64,000 nucleotides of DNA from Chryseobacterium sp. ON_d1 (GTDB lineage Bacteria > Bacteroidota > Bacteroidia > Flavobacteriales > Weeksellaceae), in assembly GCF_006829085.1 (NCBI RefSeq), contig NZ_BJTC01000002.1:396171-460170 (forward strand). Direction: 5' to 3'. The translations under genes and the position numbers were made by a program. Shown in pieces: positions 54,017 through 63,765 of the stretch. Position 1 is the first letter of the stretch. The number at the start of each line of letters is the position of its first letter. Under the pieces are notes generated by a model. It was given only the letters and a program-made list of their open reading frames with translations, was not told the origin of the DNA and searched no databases.

Positions 54017-55282
54017 TTATGGAATGATTAGGTATTGCAATTGGTTTTTGAGATTGAATAATGTCGTATTGTACTGAATGATGTTTCCTTTGAGATTAAG
54101 TAAATTGTTGATTGACAGAATAAAATCCACCATTCTTACATCGCCTGTAGGAAGCTGTCTGGCATTGGCCTCTACCAAAGTCTTGGCATAAGTAGTTTGT
54201 TCGTTCGCTGTATTGATGATCTTATTATACTGTTCAATCTGGTTGGTAATCTGAATAATTTGCTGCTGATACTGTCTGTGGGTTTGCTCAAGATATTTTT
54301 GGCGGGTCTGCAGTGATAATTGATTTTGCTGTAACATCATTTTTTTCTGATGGCCATCGTAAATCGGGATCGTAACTCCAACTCCTACACTTAACCCAAA
54401 ATTTTTATATGGGGTAAGCGCAAATGAAGACTGATAACCGCTATCTGAAAACGCAGTAATCTTTGGTTTGTAATCGTATTGGATGATTTTGGCGTCATTA
54501 GCAAGTTTTAAACTGTCTGCCTGAAAAGCTTTTTCATACATGCTATCATCAAAAGAAACGGGAGTGAGATTTTCCTGAAAGAAAGGAGCTTCCACAGGTT
54601 CAAAAGTATTGTCTACAATTCCCGACAAGTAATTAAGCAAAGCGTAATTGTTCTGCCAATTGGCTTTTTGCTGTTCTAAGGTTAGTTCATTCTGTTGAAG
54701 CGTTACTTTAAATGTGAGATAATCGGTTTGTTTAAAAACAGCAGCCTGAGTCAGTTTTTTAAGAACAATATCTTCCTGATTCAGTAAATGAATAATTTCC
54801 TTGCTTACATTATATTGTTGCTGACTAGCATAAGTAGCGATGTACTGATCTGTAATTTGCTTATTAAGGGTCTGAATACTGATATTTTTTTGTGCTAAAA
54901 CCTGCGCAATGCTTGCATTGATACCTGCAAGTCTTGTATTAAGGTTATTCCGGCTTATGAATTCTTTGGCAACGCGTACTCCTGCAAAAAGCGATTGTCC
55001 GTTAGTCAGAGCACTGTCATATCCCCAACCTTTTATATTAGGTGAATATCCTGCAGTACCTTCTCCGGTCACAATAAATCCATACGTTGCTCTTAATTTT
55101 AAACTGTCAATCCGGTTTGATATCACTTGGTTATTGAAATCATTTAAAACCGGACTATTTGTTTTTGCTTTTTCAAGGAAATAAGGTAATGTATTTTTTG
55201 CCTGCCCGTTTATTTTTAAACAATTGAAAAACAGCATCAAAAATAAAAAGCAATGAATCAAATATGTACGAAAAGTATCCAT
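54017..55282 (-). CDS. TolC-family outer-membrane efflux protein
   Basis: This 421-residue protein has an N-terminal signal (HCFLFLMLFFNCLKING) and the two repeated coiled-coil hairpins of TolC proteins (for example LAGINASIAQVLAQKNISIQ and RQKYLEQTHRQYQQQIIQ). It is the first gene of the RND operon, with 283 nt upstream before the kinase stop codon, where the promoter should lie. Confidence 0.9.
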   Translation of the reverse strand: MDTFRTYLIHCFLFLMLFFNCLKINGQAKNTLPYFLEKAKTNSPVLNDFNNQVISNRIDSLKLRATYGFIVTGEGTAGYSPNIKGWGYDSALTNGQSLFAGVRVAKEFISRNNLNTRLAGINASIAQVLAQKNISIQTLNKQITDQYIATYASQQQYNVSKEIIHLLNQEDIVLKKLTQAAVFKQTDYLTFKVTLQQNELTLEQQKANWQNNYALLNYLSGIVDNTFEPVEAPFFQENLTPVSFDDSMYEKAFQADSLKLANDAKIIQYDYKPKITAFSDSGYQSSFALTPYKNFGLSVGVGVTIPIYDGHQKKMMLQQNQLSLQTRQKYLEQTHRQYQQQIIQITNQIEQYNKIINTANEQTTYAKTLVEANARQLPTGDVRMVDFILSINNLLNLKGNIIQYNTTLFNLKNQLQYLIIP

Positions 55283-55565
55283 ATTCTATTAATTATGTGG
55301 TAAAGATGAGATGCGATTTTGTAGAAATTCTGAATTGTTAATAAATATTTCCGAAAATTCATATCACTTTAAACATAAAATATCCTATTATCAAGGTACA
55401 GAAGCACTAATAATAAACCCGTGAAATTACCCTGAAATAAAAAAAGGAATACAAACAGTTGCGAGAAAAAATTTTCACGTTATCTTTTTAAGCAAAGAAT
55501 GATTAATATTTCTGAAAGAACGGTATAAAATAAAACATATGAAAAAGCATCATGTTGTTTTTTAT

Positions 55566-56852
55566 TTATAATTTAACGGAGAAAATATGATGATTATTTT
55601 CAAATCTGTACCTGATAGTCCAATGATGGAACCTGCAGATTTCCTTAATGATAGAAAGCCCAAGGCCACTTCCGCTGTTATCTGTTGAAAGTTTTGAAAA
55701 TCTTTTGAACATCAGATCCATATTCAATTGTTCAGTCCCGGAATTGGAAACTTCGAAAACAGAATCCGTAAGCTGTATGGAAATACATCCTCCTACAGCT
55801 GTATGACGAATGGCATTGATGATAAGGTTATTAATTAATATTTCCGCCAGAATATTATTTCCACTTACTTGTATGGGAGGGAAAATAGGTTCTGTAAGAG
55901 AAATATCTTTTTGTTCAAAATGTTCTCTGAGAATGTCAATGCTTTGATGAAGCAACTGATCAAATAAGATGGTTTCCGAACTGTCAAACTGGTTATTGTC
56001 AATTTTCGCGAGAAGCAAAAGATTTTTATTGATACGGGAACTTCTTGTAAGCGCTTTGTTGATGTCTTCTGCAATTCTGTATTGCTTTTCAGTAAGATCC
56101 TGGTCCTGAAGTAAAATGTCCAGTTTGTTTTTAATAATAGCAAGTGGGGTCTGCAGCTCATGAGATGCATTTTCAGTGAATTCTTTCTGGGCCTTATAAG
56201 TAGAGATATTTCGCTCAATCAGTTTGTAAAGGGATTGATTAAGTTCTTCAAATTCTGAAATATCAGAAGCGGGAAATTCTATGGTATTCTGATTTTTAAG
56301 ATTAAATGTTTTAAGCTGATCCAAAGTGTCTCTGAACGGCTTCCAGATAGATGAAGAAAGTCTTCGGTTAAGATATAAAAGCCCCACAACAATCATCACA
56401 AAAAAGAAAATCGTGATCATGGCAATAACGGCTATGGTTTCATGAGATTCCTCAATATTGGTCTGTATCGTAAACAGATAAGGCTTGTTGTGAATGTAAA
56501 TTACTTTTTCAAGACATCTGTAACGTTCCTTTTTTTGTTCCGAAATGAATGGAAGATGCTTTTCATAGGTATATACGGTATCCCGTTTTATTTGTGCGGG
56601 CGAAATTTTCTCAATATTCGTTTCTGGCTGGATGTGATTCCATAGTTCAAGACTTTTTTCCAGGGCTTCATCAGAAAGCTTTAACTGATTAAATTCAAAA
56701 GCCGTTTTCTCTACAATCATCTGGTTATGCTCATCCAGCTCATTTTTCCAGATGGTATCTACCACAAAATAATACACAGGAATACTTACCATCAGGACAA
56801 TAAGTACATAGATGAGAAAAGGTTTTGTGGTTTTTGTTAATAGAGGTTTCAC
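55566..56852 (-). CDS. Membrane sensor histidine kinase
   Basis: This 428-residue kinase begins with GTG. Two membrane helices (about 11-31 and 141-162) enclose a periplasmic sensor of about 110 residues. A short linker leads to HisKA with His231 in ASHELQTPLAI and a HATPase with NNLIINAIRHT and GSGLGLSIIKEI. It should pair with the OmpR-type regulator encoded upstream, although a four-helix-bundle remnant has been inserted between the genes. The RND operon downstream is a likely target. Confidence 0.93.
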   Translation of the reverse strand: MKPLLTKTTKPFLIYVLIVLMVSIPVYYFVVDTIWKNELDEHNQMIVEKTAFEFNQLKLSDEALEKSLELWNHIQPETNIEKISPAQIKRDTVYTYEKHLPFISEQKKERYRCLEKVIYIHNKPYLFTIQTNIEESHETIAVIAMITIFFFVMIVVGLLYLNRRLSSSIWKPFRDTLDQLKTFNLKNQNTIEFPASDISEFEELNQSLYKLIERNISTYKAQKEFTENASHELQTPLAIIKNKLDILLQDQDLTEKQYRIAEDINKALTRSSRINKNLLLLAKIDNNQFDSSETILFDQLLHQSIDILREHFEQKDISLTEPIFPPIQVSGNNILAEILINNLIINAIRHTAVGGCISIQLTDSVFEVSNSGTEQLNMDLMFKRFSKLSTDNSGSGLGLSIIKEICRFHHWTIRYRFENNHHIFSVKL

Positions 56853-56857
56853 AATAG

Positions 56858-56875
56858 TTATGAATGATAAATTAT
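56858..56875. repeat. Left inverted repeat of four-helix-bundle cassette
   Basis: TTATGAATGATAAATTAT is the inverted counterpart of 57261-57278 with one mismatch. It begins six bases upstream of the kinase GTG. Related ATTATGAATT units follow directly. Confidence 0.6.
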
Positions 56876-56903
56876 GAATTATGAATTTTTGTTTTTGTTA
56901 CTC

Positions 56904-57259
56904 TCATTTATTCTTGGTTGTAATAATAATACTACGGATTATTTTCAATATTTCTGTGGCTTCATTATTGATGCTTTCATATTCAGTGGATGATAAATAA
57001 TCTGTGTGAAATAAAAGTTCAATCCAGTAAATAGATTCGTCACATTCTTTTTGAGCTATAGCCAGTTTATGAACGAATCTGCCTTGCTTTCTGCATTCTG
57101 TGCCTCTCTTACTAAAGCTCCAACTGCTGTTCCACTTCTTAATAACTGTTTACTCAGAATAAATTCATTTTTAGCAGTAGAAAGATATTTATAAAGATTA
57201 ATAATCCTTATTGCAAAACTAAAACTTTTATCTTTCAGCACATTTCTCCTTTCACTCAT
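56904..57259 (-). pseudogene. Four-helix-bundle (23S rRNA IVS-type) protein gene, frameshifted
   Basis: The first 59 codons read MSERRNVLKDKSFSFAIRI to REAQNAESKAD, the typical N-terminus of four-helix-bundle proteins, then the frame runs into a stop at 57056. In the next frame the family pattern resumes as HKLAIAQKECDESIYWIELL and continues to a stop at 56904. Restoring one T in GATTCG near 57080 (GATTTCG) would give an intact protein of about 118 residues, the family's normal length. A single-base deletion has thus broken the gene, unless it is a sequence error. It lies between a response regulator and its kinase. Confidence 0.8.
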
Positions 57260-57260
57260 A

Positions 57261-57278
57261 ATAATTCATCATTCATAA
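57261..57278. repeat. Right inverted repeat of four-helix-bundle cassette
   Basis: ATAATTCATCATTCATAA is the reverse complement of TTATGAATGATGAATTAT and matches 56858-56875 in 17 of 18 positions. It contains the response regulator's stop codon, so the last residues (NYE) of that protein come from the repeat. Confidence 0.6.
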
Positions 57279-57958
57279 TTTTGAAAGTTTTCCCACTTAT
57301 ACCCTGTTCCGTATACCGTTTTAAGATAATGTCCGCATCCTGCGTCATACAGTTTTTTCTTAAGATTTTTTACATGAGCGTAAACAAAGTCATGATTATC
57401 AAGCATATCTGCAAGATCTCCGGAAAGATGTTCAGCAAGTGTACTTTTGGAGATTACTTTATTTTTATTTCCGATGAAATAGATCAAGAGATCAAATTCT
57501 TTTTTTGTCAGTGAAATAGATTCATTATTAACAGCCACTGTTTTGGCTAATAAATCGATCTGAAGTTCATTTTGCTTTACTACATTGGAGCTGCTGAACT
57601 GTTTCCGGCGGATTACAGAATATACTCTTGCCATCAGCTCAGAGAGATGAAAAGGCTTGGTAAGGTAATCATCAGCTCCCAGCTTCAGGCCTTCGATTTT
57701 ATCATCCAGGGCATTTTTGGCAGAAATAATAATCACACCGTCCTGTTTCTGCTGTTTCTTTAATTCTTCCAGAATTTTCAGGCCGTTGCCATCGGGAAGC
57801 ATGATGTCCAATAGAATACAGTCATATTCAAACACTTCTATTTTATTCATAGCCTCACCGAATGTAGCGGCAGCTTCACAGAGATAATTTTCTCCGGACA
57901 GATATTCGGAAATACTTTGAGCAAGCTCAGCTTCGTCTTCAATGATTAAGATTTTCAT
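57269..57958 (-). CDS. OmpR-family response regulator
   Basis: This 229-residue regulator has a receiver domain (1-120, phospho-acceptor D51 in ILLDIMLPDG, Lys in YLTKPF) and an OmpR-type winged helix (about 130-229, KEFDLLIYFIGNKNKVISK, VYAHVKNLKKKL, VYGTGYKWE). It is the first gene of a two-component unit with the membrane kinase downstream. Its last codons overlap an inverted repeat that flanks the four-helix-bundle remnant. Confidence 0.94.
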   Translation of the reverse strand: MKILIIEDEAELAQSISEYLSGENYLCEAAATFGEAMNKIEVFEYDCILLDIMLPDGNGLKILEELKKQQKQDGVIIISAKNALDDKIEGLKLGADDYLTKPFHLSELMARVYSVIRRKQFSSSNVVKQNELQIDLLAKTVAVNNESISLTKKEFDLLIYFIGNKNKVISKSTLAEHLSGDLADMLDNHDFVYAHVKNLKKKLYDAGCGHYLKTVYGTGYKWENFQNYE

Positions 57959-58168
57959 GCCATAAAACTATCATTTAATTTTGAAGAAATTTTGAATAGA
58001 ATGTATCTCTGTTAAATAAATTTCTGATTAATATCTTTTCTTAGAGATGTCTATAGTATGAAGAATAGGATTTCATCAGAGACAAAATCCTTATTTCTTC
58101 AATATTTTTTATATGTAAAAACTCTTTTCCTTACTGCGTTTCCCAACGCTATCTGATTTTCTATCCGG

Positions 58169-59164
58169 TTATTTTTCTCCCGGAACATGAGCTTTTTCAT
58201 AGATCAGCTTTTCACTTTTTAATTCTTTCCAGAATTCAGCAGGAATAGCAGTGTTGAGGGCATCCACATTATCTTTTACCTGTTCAGGCTTGCCGGCTCC
58301 CGGGATAATGGAGGCAAATTCATCAGCTGCCAATACAAAATGGAGTGCTGCATCAACAAGACTTATACTGTACTTTTCAGCAATGGAAGTCATCCGTTCC
58401 CGTTTTTCACTCATTCCTTTCGGGATGACATCCTTATAATTATACCGCTCTCTTCCTGCCACATACCCTGAATTGTATCCTGCTCCTGAAACCAGTTTTA
58501 CACCAGCTTTTCTGACAGCAGGAAGAAGACGGTCCACCGCATCTTCATGTTCGAGGATTGAGTATTGTGTTGCAGAAAGACAGATATCCGGATCAGCAGA
58601 TTCAATACAGTCTAAGATAGGTTCTATTTTATTGACACCCATACCCCAGGCTTTTATAACACCCTGATCTCTAAGTTCGGAAAGAATCTTAAAAGCACCT
58701 TTTCTGGCCTGTTCCAGAAAATAGGGATAACGGTCTCCTACCTGGTCTTCGGATAAATCATGAATATAAACGATATCAATATGGTTCAGCCCGGTTCTTT
58801 TCAGGCTTTCTTCAATAGACCTCTGTAAAGCATCAGCAGTATAATCATGCCGGAAATCATAATTCAGGGGTTTTTTCCACATGGTAGGCGGAACTTCAGA
58901 TTCAGGAACTTCATGAAATAGCCTTCCCACTTTGGTTGAAAAAACAAAATCATTTCTTTCCTGATCTTTCAGAAAATCTCCAAATCTTCTTTCGCTTTTT
59001 GTTAATCCATACCACGGGGAAGTATCATAATATCTGATGCCTGTACTCCATGCTGTATGCAGGATTTCATGAGCCTGTTCATCCGTAATATTTTCAAATG
59101 CTGTTCCTATAGCAACTCCACCAATTCCCAGTCGGTGTTTTTCTGTTAAAATGTCTGTTTTCAT
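58169..59164 (-). CDS. Aldo/keto reductase
   Basis: This 331-residue NAD(P)H-dependent barrel enzyme has the catalytic tetrad in YYDTSPWYG (Asp, Tyr), STKVGR (Lys) and IVYIHDLS (His). The sequence SPWYGLTKSERRFGDFL resembles the D-threo-aldose/L-fucose dehydrogenase branch. Substrate uncertain. It is divergent from the NDH-2-type gene with 225 nt between the starts. Confidence 0.92.
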   Translation of the reverse strand: MKTDILTEKHRLGIGGVAIGTAFENITDEQAHEILHTAWSTGIRYYDTSPWYGLTKSERRFGDFLKDQERNDFVFSTKVGRLFHEVPESEVPPTMWKKPLNYDFRHDYTADALQRSIEESLKRTGLNHIDIVYIHDLSEDQVGDRYPYFLEQARKGAFKILSELRDQGVIKAWGMGVNKIEPILDCIESADPDICLSATQYSILEHEDAVDRLLPAVRKAGVKLVSGAGYNSGYVAGRERYNYKDVIPKGMSEKRERMTSIAEKYSISLVDAALHFVLAADEFASIIPGAGKPEQVKDNVDALNTAIPAEFWKELKSEKLIYEKAHVPGEK

Positions 59165-59389
59165 ATTGAAATATTTTATGGTGTTGGTTATAAACAGGCT
59201 GCAAACATCGTGCTGATATCATGGAAACGTTAAAAGTAAAGATAGTGTTCAACCTTTTGAAATCATTAATGAGTAAAGCTATAAGGCTTCTTTTGATATT
59301 TTAAATATTATGTTAAATGTTTTTTTCATCGCTTCTTTGGTCCTGTTATTGAATAAACTGTAATACACCATTTCAATAAATTATTTCAT

Positions 59390-60661
59390 ATGAAAAAGCA
59401 TATTCTAATCGTAGGAGGAGGATTTGCGGGTATTAACCTTATCAAATCTCTCAAAAATGATAAACGGTTCAAAATAACGCTGGTCGATAAGAATAACTAT
59501 CATTTTTTTCTACCCCTTATCTATCAGGTGGCTACTTCTTTTATAGAGGCTTCCAATATCAGCTACCCTTTCAGAAAACTGTTTTCAAACAATAGAAATG
59601 TGAAATTCCATATGGGCAGCCTGATTAGGGTAAATCCTGAAAACAAAACAATAGATACGGATACCGGTACTCTGGGTTATGATTATCTGGTATTGGCACT
59701 GGGAACAGAATCCAACTTTTTCGGAATGGAAAATGTAAAGAAATGTGCCTTGCCAATGAAAAATATCGAAGAAGCACTTTACCTGAGAAATCATATCCTG
59801 CTTACCCTTGAAGAAGCGGCCCGTAATAAAGATATCAAGCAAGCCGAAAAGCTTCAGAACATCGTTATTGCAGGTGGTGGCCCTACAGGGGTTGAACTGG
59901 CAGGCATGCTTGCGGAGATGGGAAGGTATATTGCTCAGAAAGAATATCCGGAAATTAAGTTAGGCCTTTCCAATCTTTATCTTATAGACGCACTGCCTAC
60001 TCTTCTTTCCCCGATGAGTAAGCTGGCTCAGAAGACAGCTTATGAAAAACTGAAAGAATTAGGTGTTAAAATTGTATTGAATGTTTCTGTAAAGGATTAT
60101 ACCGATAACAAAGTCATCTTAAGCGACGGAAACATTATTGAGACAGAAACGCTGATCTGGACTTCGGGAGTGATCGGAAAAGAAGTTCCTGGATTACCGG
60201 AAAACAGTATCGGAAAAGGAAGAAGAATTCTGGTGGACGCCTATAATAAAGTAGAAGGAATCAATACTATTTATGCACTAGGAGACATAGCACTGATGCT
60301 TTCAGAAGAAAAATATCCTAAGGGACATCCTCAGCTGGCTCAGGTTGCCATTCAGCAGGGTAAAAATCTTGCCGCCAATTTCAAACGTATAGAAGATGGA
60401 AAAGTGCTGGAGCCGTTTCATTACAATGATAAAGGAAGCATGGCTATCATTTCAAAATATAATGCTGTAGTGGACCTTCCAAAGCATTCCTTTAATGGTT
60501 TTATTGCCTGGCTCACCTGGCTTTTTATTCACATTATTCCTCTTGTAGGGTTCAAAAACAAAATTCAGCTGGCAGTGGACTGGTTCCGTTTATTTATTAC
60601 CAACAATCCATCCATCAGGCTTATTCTTTTTCCGAAAAGAAATACAACAGGCAACGGATAA
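59390..60661 (+). CDS. Type II NADH dehydrogenase-like FAD oxidoreductase
   Basis: This 423-residue protein has two dinucleotide-binding folds: FAD in LIVGGGFAGINLIKSL (about 5-20) and NAD(P)H in IVIAGGGPTGVELAGMLAE (about 160-178), then YALGDIAL near 300. A hydrophobic C-terminal stretch (IAWLTWLFIHIIPLVGF) would attach it to the membrane, as in Ndh. It would pass electrons from NADH to quinone without pumping protons. An SDR gene follows after 35 nt. Confidence 0.92.
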   Translation: MKKHILIVGGGFAGINLIKSLKNDKRFKITLVDKNNYHFFLPLIYQVATSFIEASNISYPFRKLFSNNRNVKFHMGSLIRVNPENKTIDTDTGTLGYDYLVLALGTESNFFGMENVKKCALPMKNIEEALYLRNHILLTLEEAARNKDIKQAEKLQNIVIAGGGPTGVELAGMLAEMGRYIAQKEYPEIKLGLSNLYLIDALPTLLSPMSKLAQKTAYEKLKELGVKIVLNVSVKDYTDNKVILSDGNIIETETLIWTSGVIGKEVPGLPENSIGKGRRILVDAYNKVEGINTIYALGDIALMLSEEKYPKGHPQLAQVAIQQGKNLAANFKRIEDGKVLEPFHYNDKGSMAIISKYNAVVDLPKHSFNGFIAWLTWLFIHIIPLVGFKNKIQLAVDWFRLFITNNPSIRLILFPKRNTTGNG

Positions 60662-60696
60662 TTACTTAAAAAATACCAACACTTAAATCTTATAGT

Positions 60697-61689
60697 ATGA
60701 AAAATCAAAGAAGACCTCCTTTTTTCGGAGAAACAGTGGTTATTACCGGAGCTTCAAGCGGAGTTGGTAAAGCTACAGCAGAAGCTTTTGCAGAACAGGG
60801 TGCAGATCTTGTTCTGGCAGCAAGAGGTGAAGACGCACTCACAGAAACTGCAGAATTATGCAGAAAGCTTGGTGCTACCGTGATTACAGTACCTACAGAT
60901 ACTTCTATTCCTGAAGATGTTCAGAATCTTGTCAAACAAGCCCTTGAATTCAGTGGCAAAATTGATTATTGGGTAAATAATGCGGGCGTTCTGGCATTTG
61001 GTAAATTTGAAGAAATTCCAGTAGACGTTACAGATCAGATTGTCAAAACAAATCTTCTCGGATATATGCACGCGGCTCATGCGGTACTTCCCGTTTTTAA
61101 AAAGCAGAAAAAGGGAGTACTGCTGAATAATATTTCTATTGGCGGATGGATGCCGGCACCGTATGGAACAGCCTATACAGCTTCAAAATTCGGAGTTCGC
61201 GGTATGGTGGAAACCTTGCAGGGAGAGGTTTCAGATTTTCCTGATATTCATATTTGTGCGCTGTATCCAGGCTTTCAGAAATCTTCAGGAATAGAGCACG
61301 CTGCCAATTATTCAGGAATAAAACTGAGTACCCCTCCACCCTCTTTTGATCCCCGGAAACTGGCTTCTGCAATTGTAAAGACCGCTAAAAATCCAAAAGA
61401 AGTTATCTATCCGGACTGGTCTGCCATTGTATTTAAAAATTTATATGAAATGGTTCCCGGAATCATCCGTTATGTCTCTTCAGCAGGAATGCGTATGGTA
61501 ATGAAAAATGCTAATAAGGATAATAAAACGGGAGGAAATGTTTTGGAGCCCTCCGAAGGTAATATGGGAATAGACGGAAAAACATTGTTTTCCTTTCCTA
61601 AAAAAACTTTGCTGTGGGCAGGTGCCGGAATCATAGGAGCAATAGCTGCAGGCTTACTTTTATCAGGAAAATCCAACAAAACAGAATAA
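60697..61689 (+). CDS. SDR-family oxidoreductase with C-terminal membrane anchor
   Basis: This 330-residue protein has the SDR core (about 1-250): TGASSGVGKATAEAF, NNAGVLAFG, the catalytic Ser in LLNNISIGGW and Y-x-x-x-K in YTASKFGV. The additional C-terminal part ends with a transmembrane helix (LLWAGAGIIGAIAAGLLL), so it is probably tethered to the membrane. It shares an operon-like arrangement with the NDH-2 gene; a membrane-lipid or quinone-related substrate is possible. Confidence 0.92.
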   Translation: MKNQRRPPFFGETVVITGASSGVGKATAEAFAEQGADLVLAARGEDALTETAELCRKLGATVITVPTDTSIPEDVQNLVKQALEFSGKIDYWVNNAGVLAFGKFEEIPVDVTDQIVKTNLLGYMHAAHAVLPVFKKQKKGVLLNNISIGGWMPAPYGTAYTASKFGVRGMVETLQGEVSDFPDIHICALYPGFQKSSGIEHAANYSGIKLSTPPPSFDPRKLASAIVKTAKNPKEVIYPDWSAIVFKNLYEMVPGIIRYVSSAGMRMVMKNANKDNKTGGNVLEPSEGNMGIDGKTLFSFPKKTLLWAGAGIIGAIAAGLLLSGKSNKTE

Positions 61690-61813
61690 CTGCAAGGAGA
61701 GGAAAACTTCATAAACCAAACGTTGAAAAGGTATTTTTAGCTGTTTTTTGTAAGATATTTCATAAATTTACGGAGCTGTATTCATTTCATAACAGCATAA
61801 AAATGTTTCTAAG

Positions 61814-63661
61814 GTGAAAATTCACAACAAAAAAAAGTACCTGAGTTTCCTCAAATTTAAAAGAGATTTCCAGAAATACGGATTGGAAAAAGCACGCAGC
61901 TATGAGCTTATTCTGCATTGGCTGAACAACAGACTGAGCAGAAACCAGTTTCTTGTGCTTTCAGGGATTCTTGTGGGCTGTACGGCTGGCCTTGCAGGAG
62001 TTATCCTGAAAACCCTGGTACACAATATTCATTATTTTATTACCAATAAAGTCCATTTTGAATATCAGATTTTATTCTATATCGTTTTTCCTTTTTTAGG
62101 AATCGTACTGACTACCATGATTGTTCTGACAATTTTTAAAGGTCAGGACCGTAAAGGAATCGGAGCTATTTTGTATGAGATTGCACAGAATTCCAGCATT
62201 GTAGCTTCCGTTAAAATGTATTCCCAGGTGATACAGAGTGCCGTGACCGTAGGATTGGGAGGTTCTGCAGGATTGGAAAGCCCTATTGCCGTTACCGGAG
62301 CTGCTATTGGTTCAAATTATGCGCAGACATACAGGCTAAGTTATAAAGAACGTACTTTACTGTTGGCTGCCGGTGCTACTGCCGGGATTGCTTCAGCATT
62401 CAATGCGCCTATTGCGGGGATTATGTTTGCTTTTGAAATCCTTCTAACCGGAGTGGTTTTTACTGACTTTATTCCTTTGGTAGTAGCTGCAGTCTGCGGA
62501 AGTCTTTTGTCAAGAATTTTACTTCAGGAAGATGTGCTTTTCAGGTTTTATACCCGGGATGCCTTCAACTATAAAAATGTCCCCTATTATCTTATTTTAG
62601 GATTGGTAACCGGCTTATATGCCCGTTATTTTGTGGTTATTTCTCAGAAAGTAGAACATTTTATAAAAGGGCTTCAGCTTTCAAGAATGCGGAAAGCGAT
62701 GTTTGGAGGAGCTGTTCTTTCGCTGTTATGCGTTCTGTTTCCTCCTTTGTTCGGTGAAGGATATGAAACTGTGAAAGCGTTTACCAATGGGAATACCTAC
62801 TCTATTATTGAAAACAGTTTTTTCAGATATTTTGAGATTGGTGACTGGACGATTATTATATTTTTGGTTCTGGTTCTTCTTTTAAAGGCATTTGCAACAT
62901 CTTTTACCATATTCAGTGGCGGAAATGGTGGTAACTTTGCTCCCTCTCTTTTTGCTGGAGGAACTTTAGGGTATTTGTTCGCACTGGTGTGCCAGCATCT
63001 GGGATTTACAGATGTTCCTGTGACCAATCTTGTTCTGGTTGGAATGGCCGGAGCAATGAGCGGTGTACTGTATGCCCCGCTTACCGCAATATTTCTGATC
63101 GCTGAATCCAGTTTCGGATATGATTTGTTTATCCCGCTGATGATTGTTTCTGTAATGTCTTACCTTATTGCCAAATGGTTCTCCCCGATTTCCCCGGAAC
63201 TGAAATCTTTGGCAGATCAGGGAAAAATATTCACCAATAAACATGATAAAAACCTGCTCTTTGCTTTAAGAACAGAGGATTTTATTGATCAGTACTCTCA
63301 AACCATCAATCAGAATGCTTCTGTTGCAGAATTGTTTGAAATGGTGAAAAACGGAAATAAAAATATTTTCGCCGTGGTAGATGAAAACAGAAAACTGAAA
63401 GGAGTACTTACTCTTGATGATATAAGGCCTTATCTTTTTAACAAAGAAATAGAAAGCTCCCAATCGGTTACCCAGATCATGAAAGCACCGCCTGCTGTAC
63501 TTCACCGTGAAAATAAACCACTGGATATTCTTCAGACTTTTGATGATACCGGTGTATGGAATCTTCCGGTGGTGAGTGAGAATAATGATTTTATAGGATT
63601 TATTTCCAAATCTTCAATACTGATGAGCTACAGACAGCTTCTGAAAGAATATTCTGATTAA
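61814..63661 (+). CDS. ClC-type chloride channel/transporter with CBS domains
   Basis: This 615-residue protein starts with GTG. The ClC core (about 45-460) shows GGSAGLESPIAVTGAAIGS (the selectivity/gating Glu in GLESP), NAPIAGIMFAFEI and GGNGGNFAPSLFAGG. Two CBS domains (about 490-610) follow and may bind adenine nucleotides. It could be a channel or a proton-coupled antiporter; the gating glutamate is present, which allows both. It lies 124 nt after the SDR gene. Confidence 0.94.
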   Translation: MKIHNKKKYLSFLKFKRDFQKYGLEKARSYELILHWLNNRLSRNQFLVLSGILVGCTAGLAGVILKTLVHNIHYFITNKVHFEYQILFYIVFPFLGIVLTTMIVLTIFKGQDRKGIGAILYEIAQNSSIVASVKMYSQVIQSAVTVGLGGSAGLESPIAVTGAAIGSNYAQTYRLSYKERTLLLAAGATAGIASAFNAPIAGIMFAFEILLTGVVFTDFIPLVVAAVCGSLLSRILLQEDVLFRFYTRDAFNYKNVPYYLILGLVTGLYARYFVVISQKVEHFIKGLQLSRMRKAMFGGAVLSLLCVLFPPLFGEGYETVKAFTNGNTYSIIENSFFRYFEIGDWTIIIFLVLVLLLKAFATSFTIFSGGNGGNFAPSLFAGGTLGYLFALVCQHLGFTDVPVTNLVLVGMAGAMSGVLYAPLTAIFLIAESSFGYDLFIPLMIVSVMSYLIAKWFSPISPELKSLADQGKIFTNKHDKNLLFALRTEDFIDQYSQTINQNASVAELFEMVKNGNKNIFAVVDENRKLKGVLTLDDIRPYLFNKEIESSQSVTQIMKAPPAVLHRENKPLDILQTFDDTGVWNLPVVSENNDFIGFISKSSILMSYRQLLKEYSD

Positions 63662-63694
63662 ATATTGACGTACAATATGACACCTGAAGAACTC

Positions 63695-63744
63695 AATTCC
63701 CCTCTTCCGGAGGGGTGTCAAATCAACAGATTTGACGGGGTGGT
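63695..63744 (+). repeat. REP-like two-hairpin element, copy C
   Basis: The hairpin 1 arms and both GGGGTGG-type flanks match copies A and B. Hairpin 2 has a different sequence but again pairs perfectly: GTCAAATC with GATTTGAC around AACA. It lies between the ClC gene and an IS3-family element. Confidence 0.7.
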
Positions 63745-63765
63745 AATAAAAAATCCGTTCAGCTA

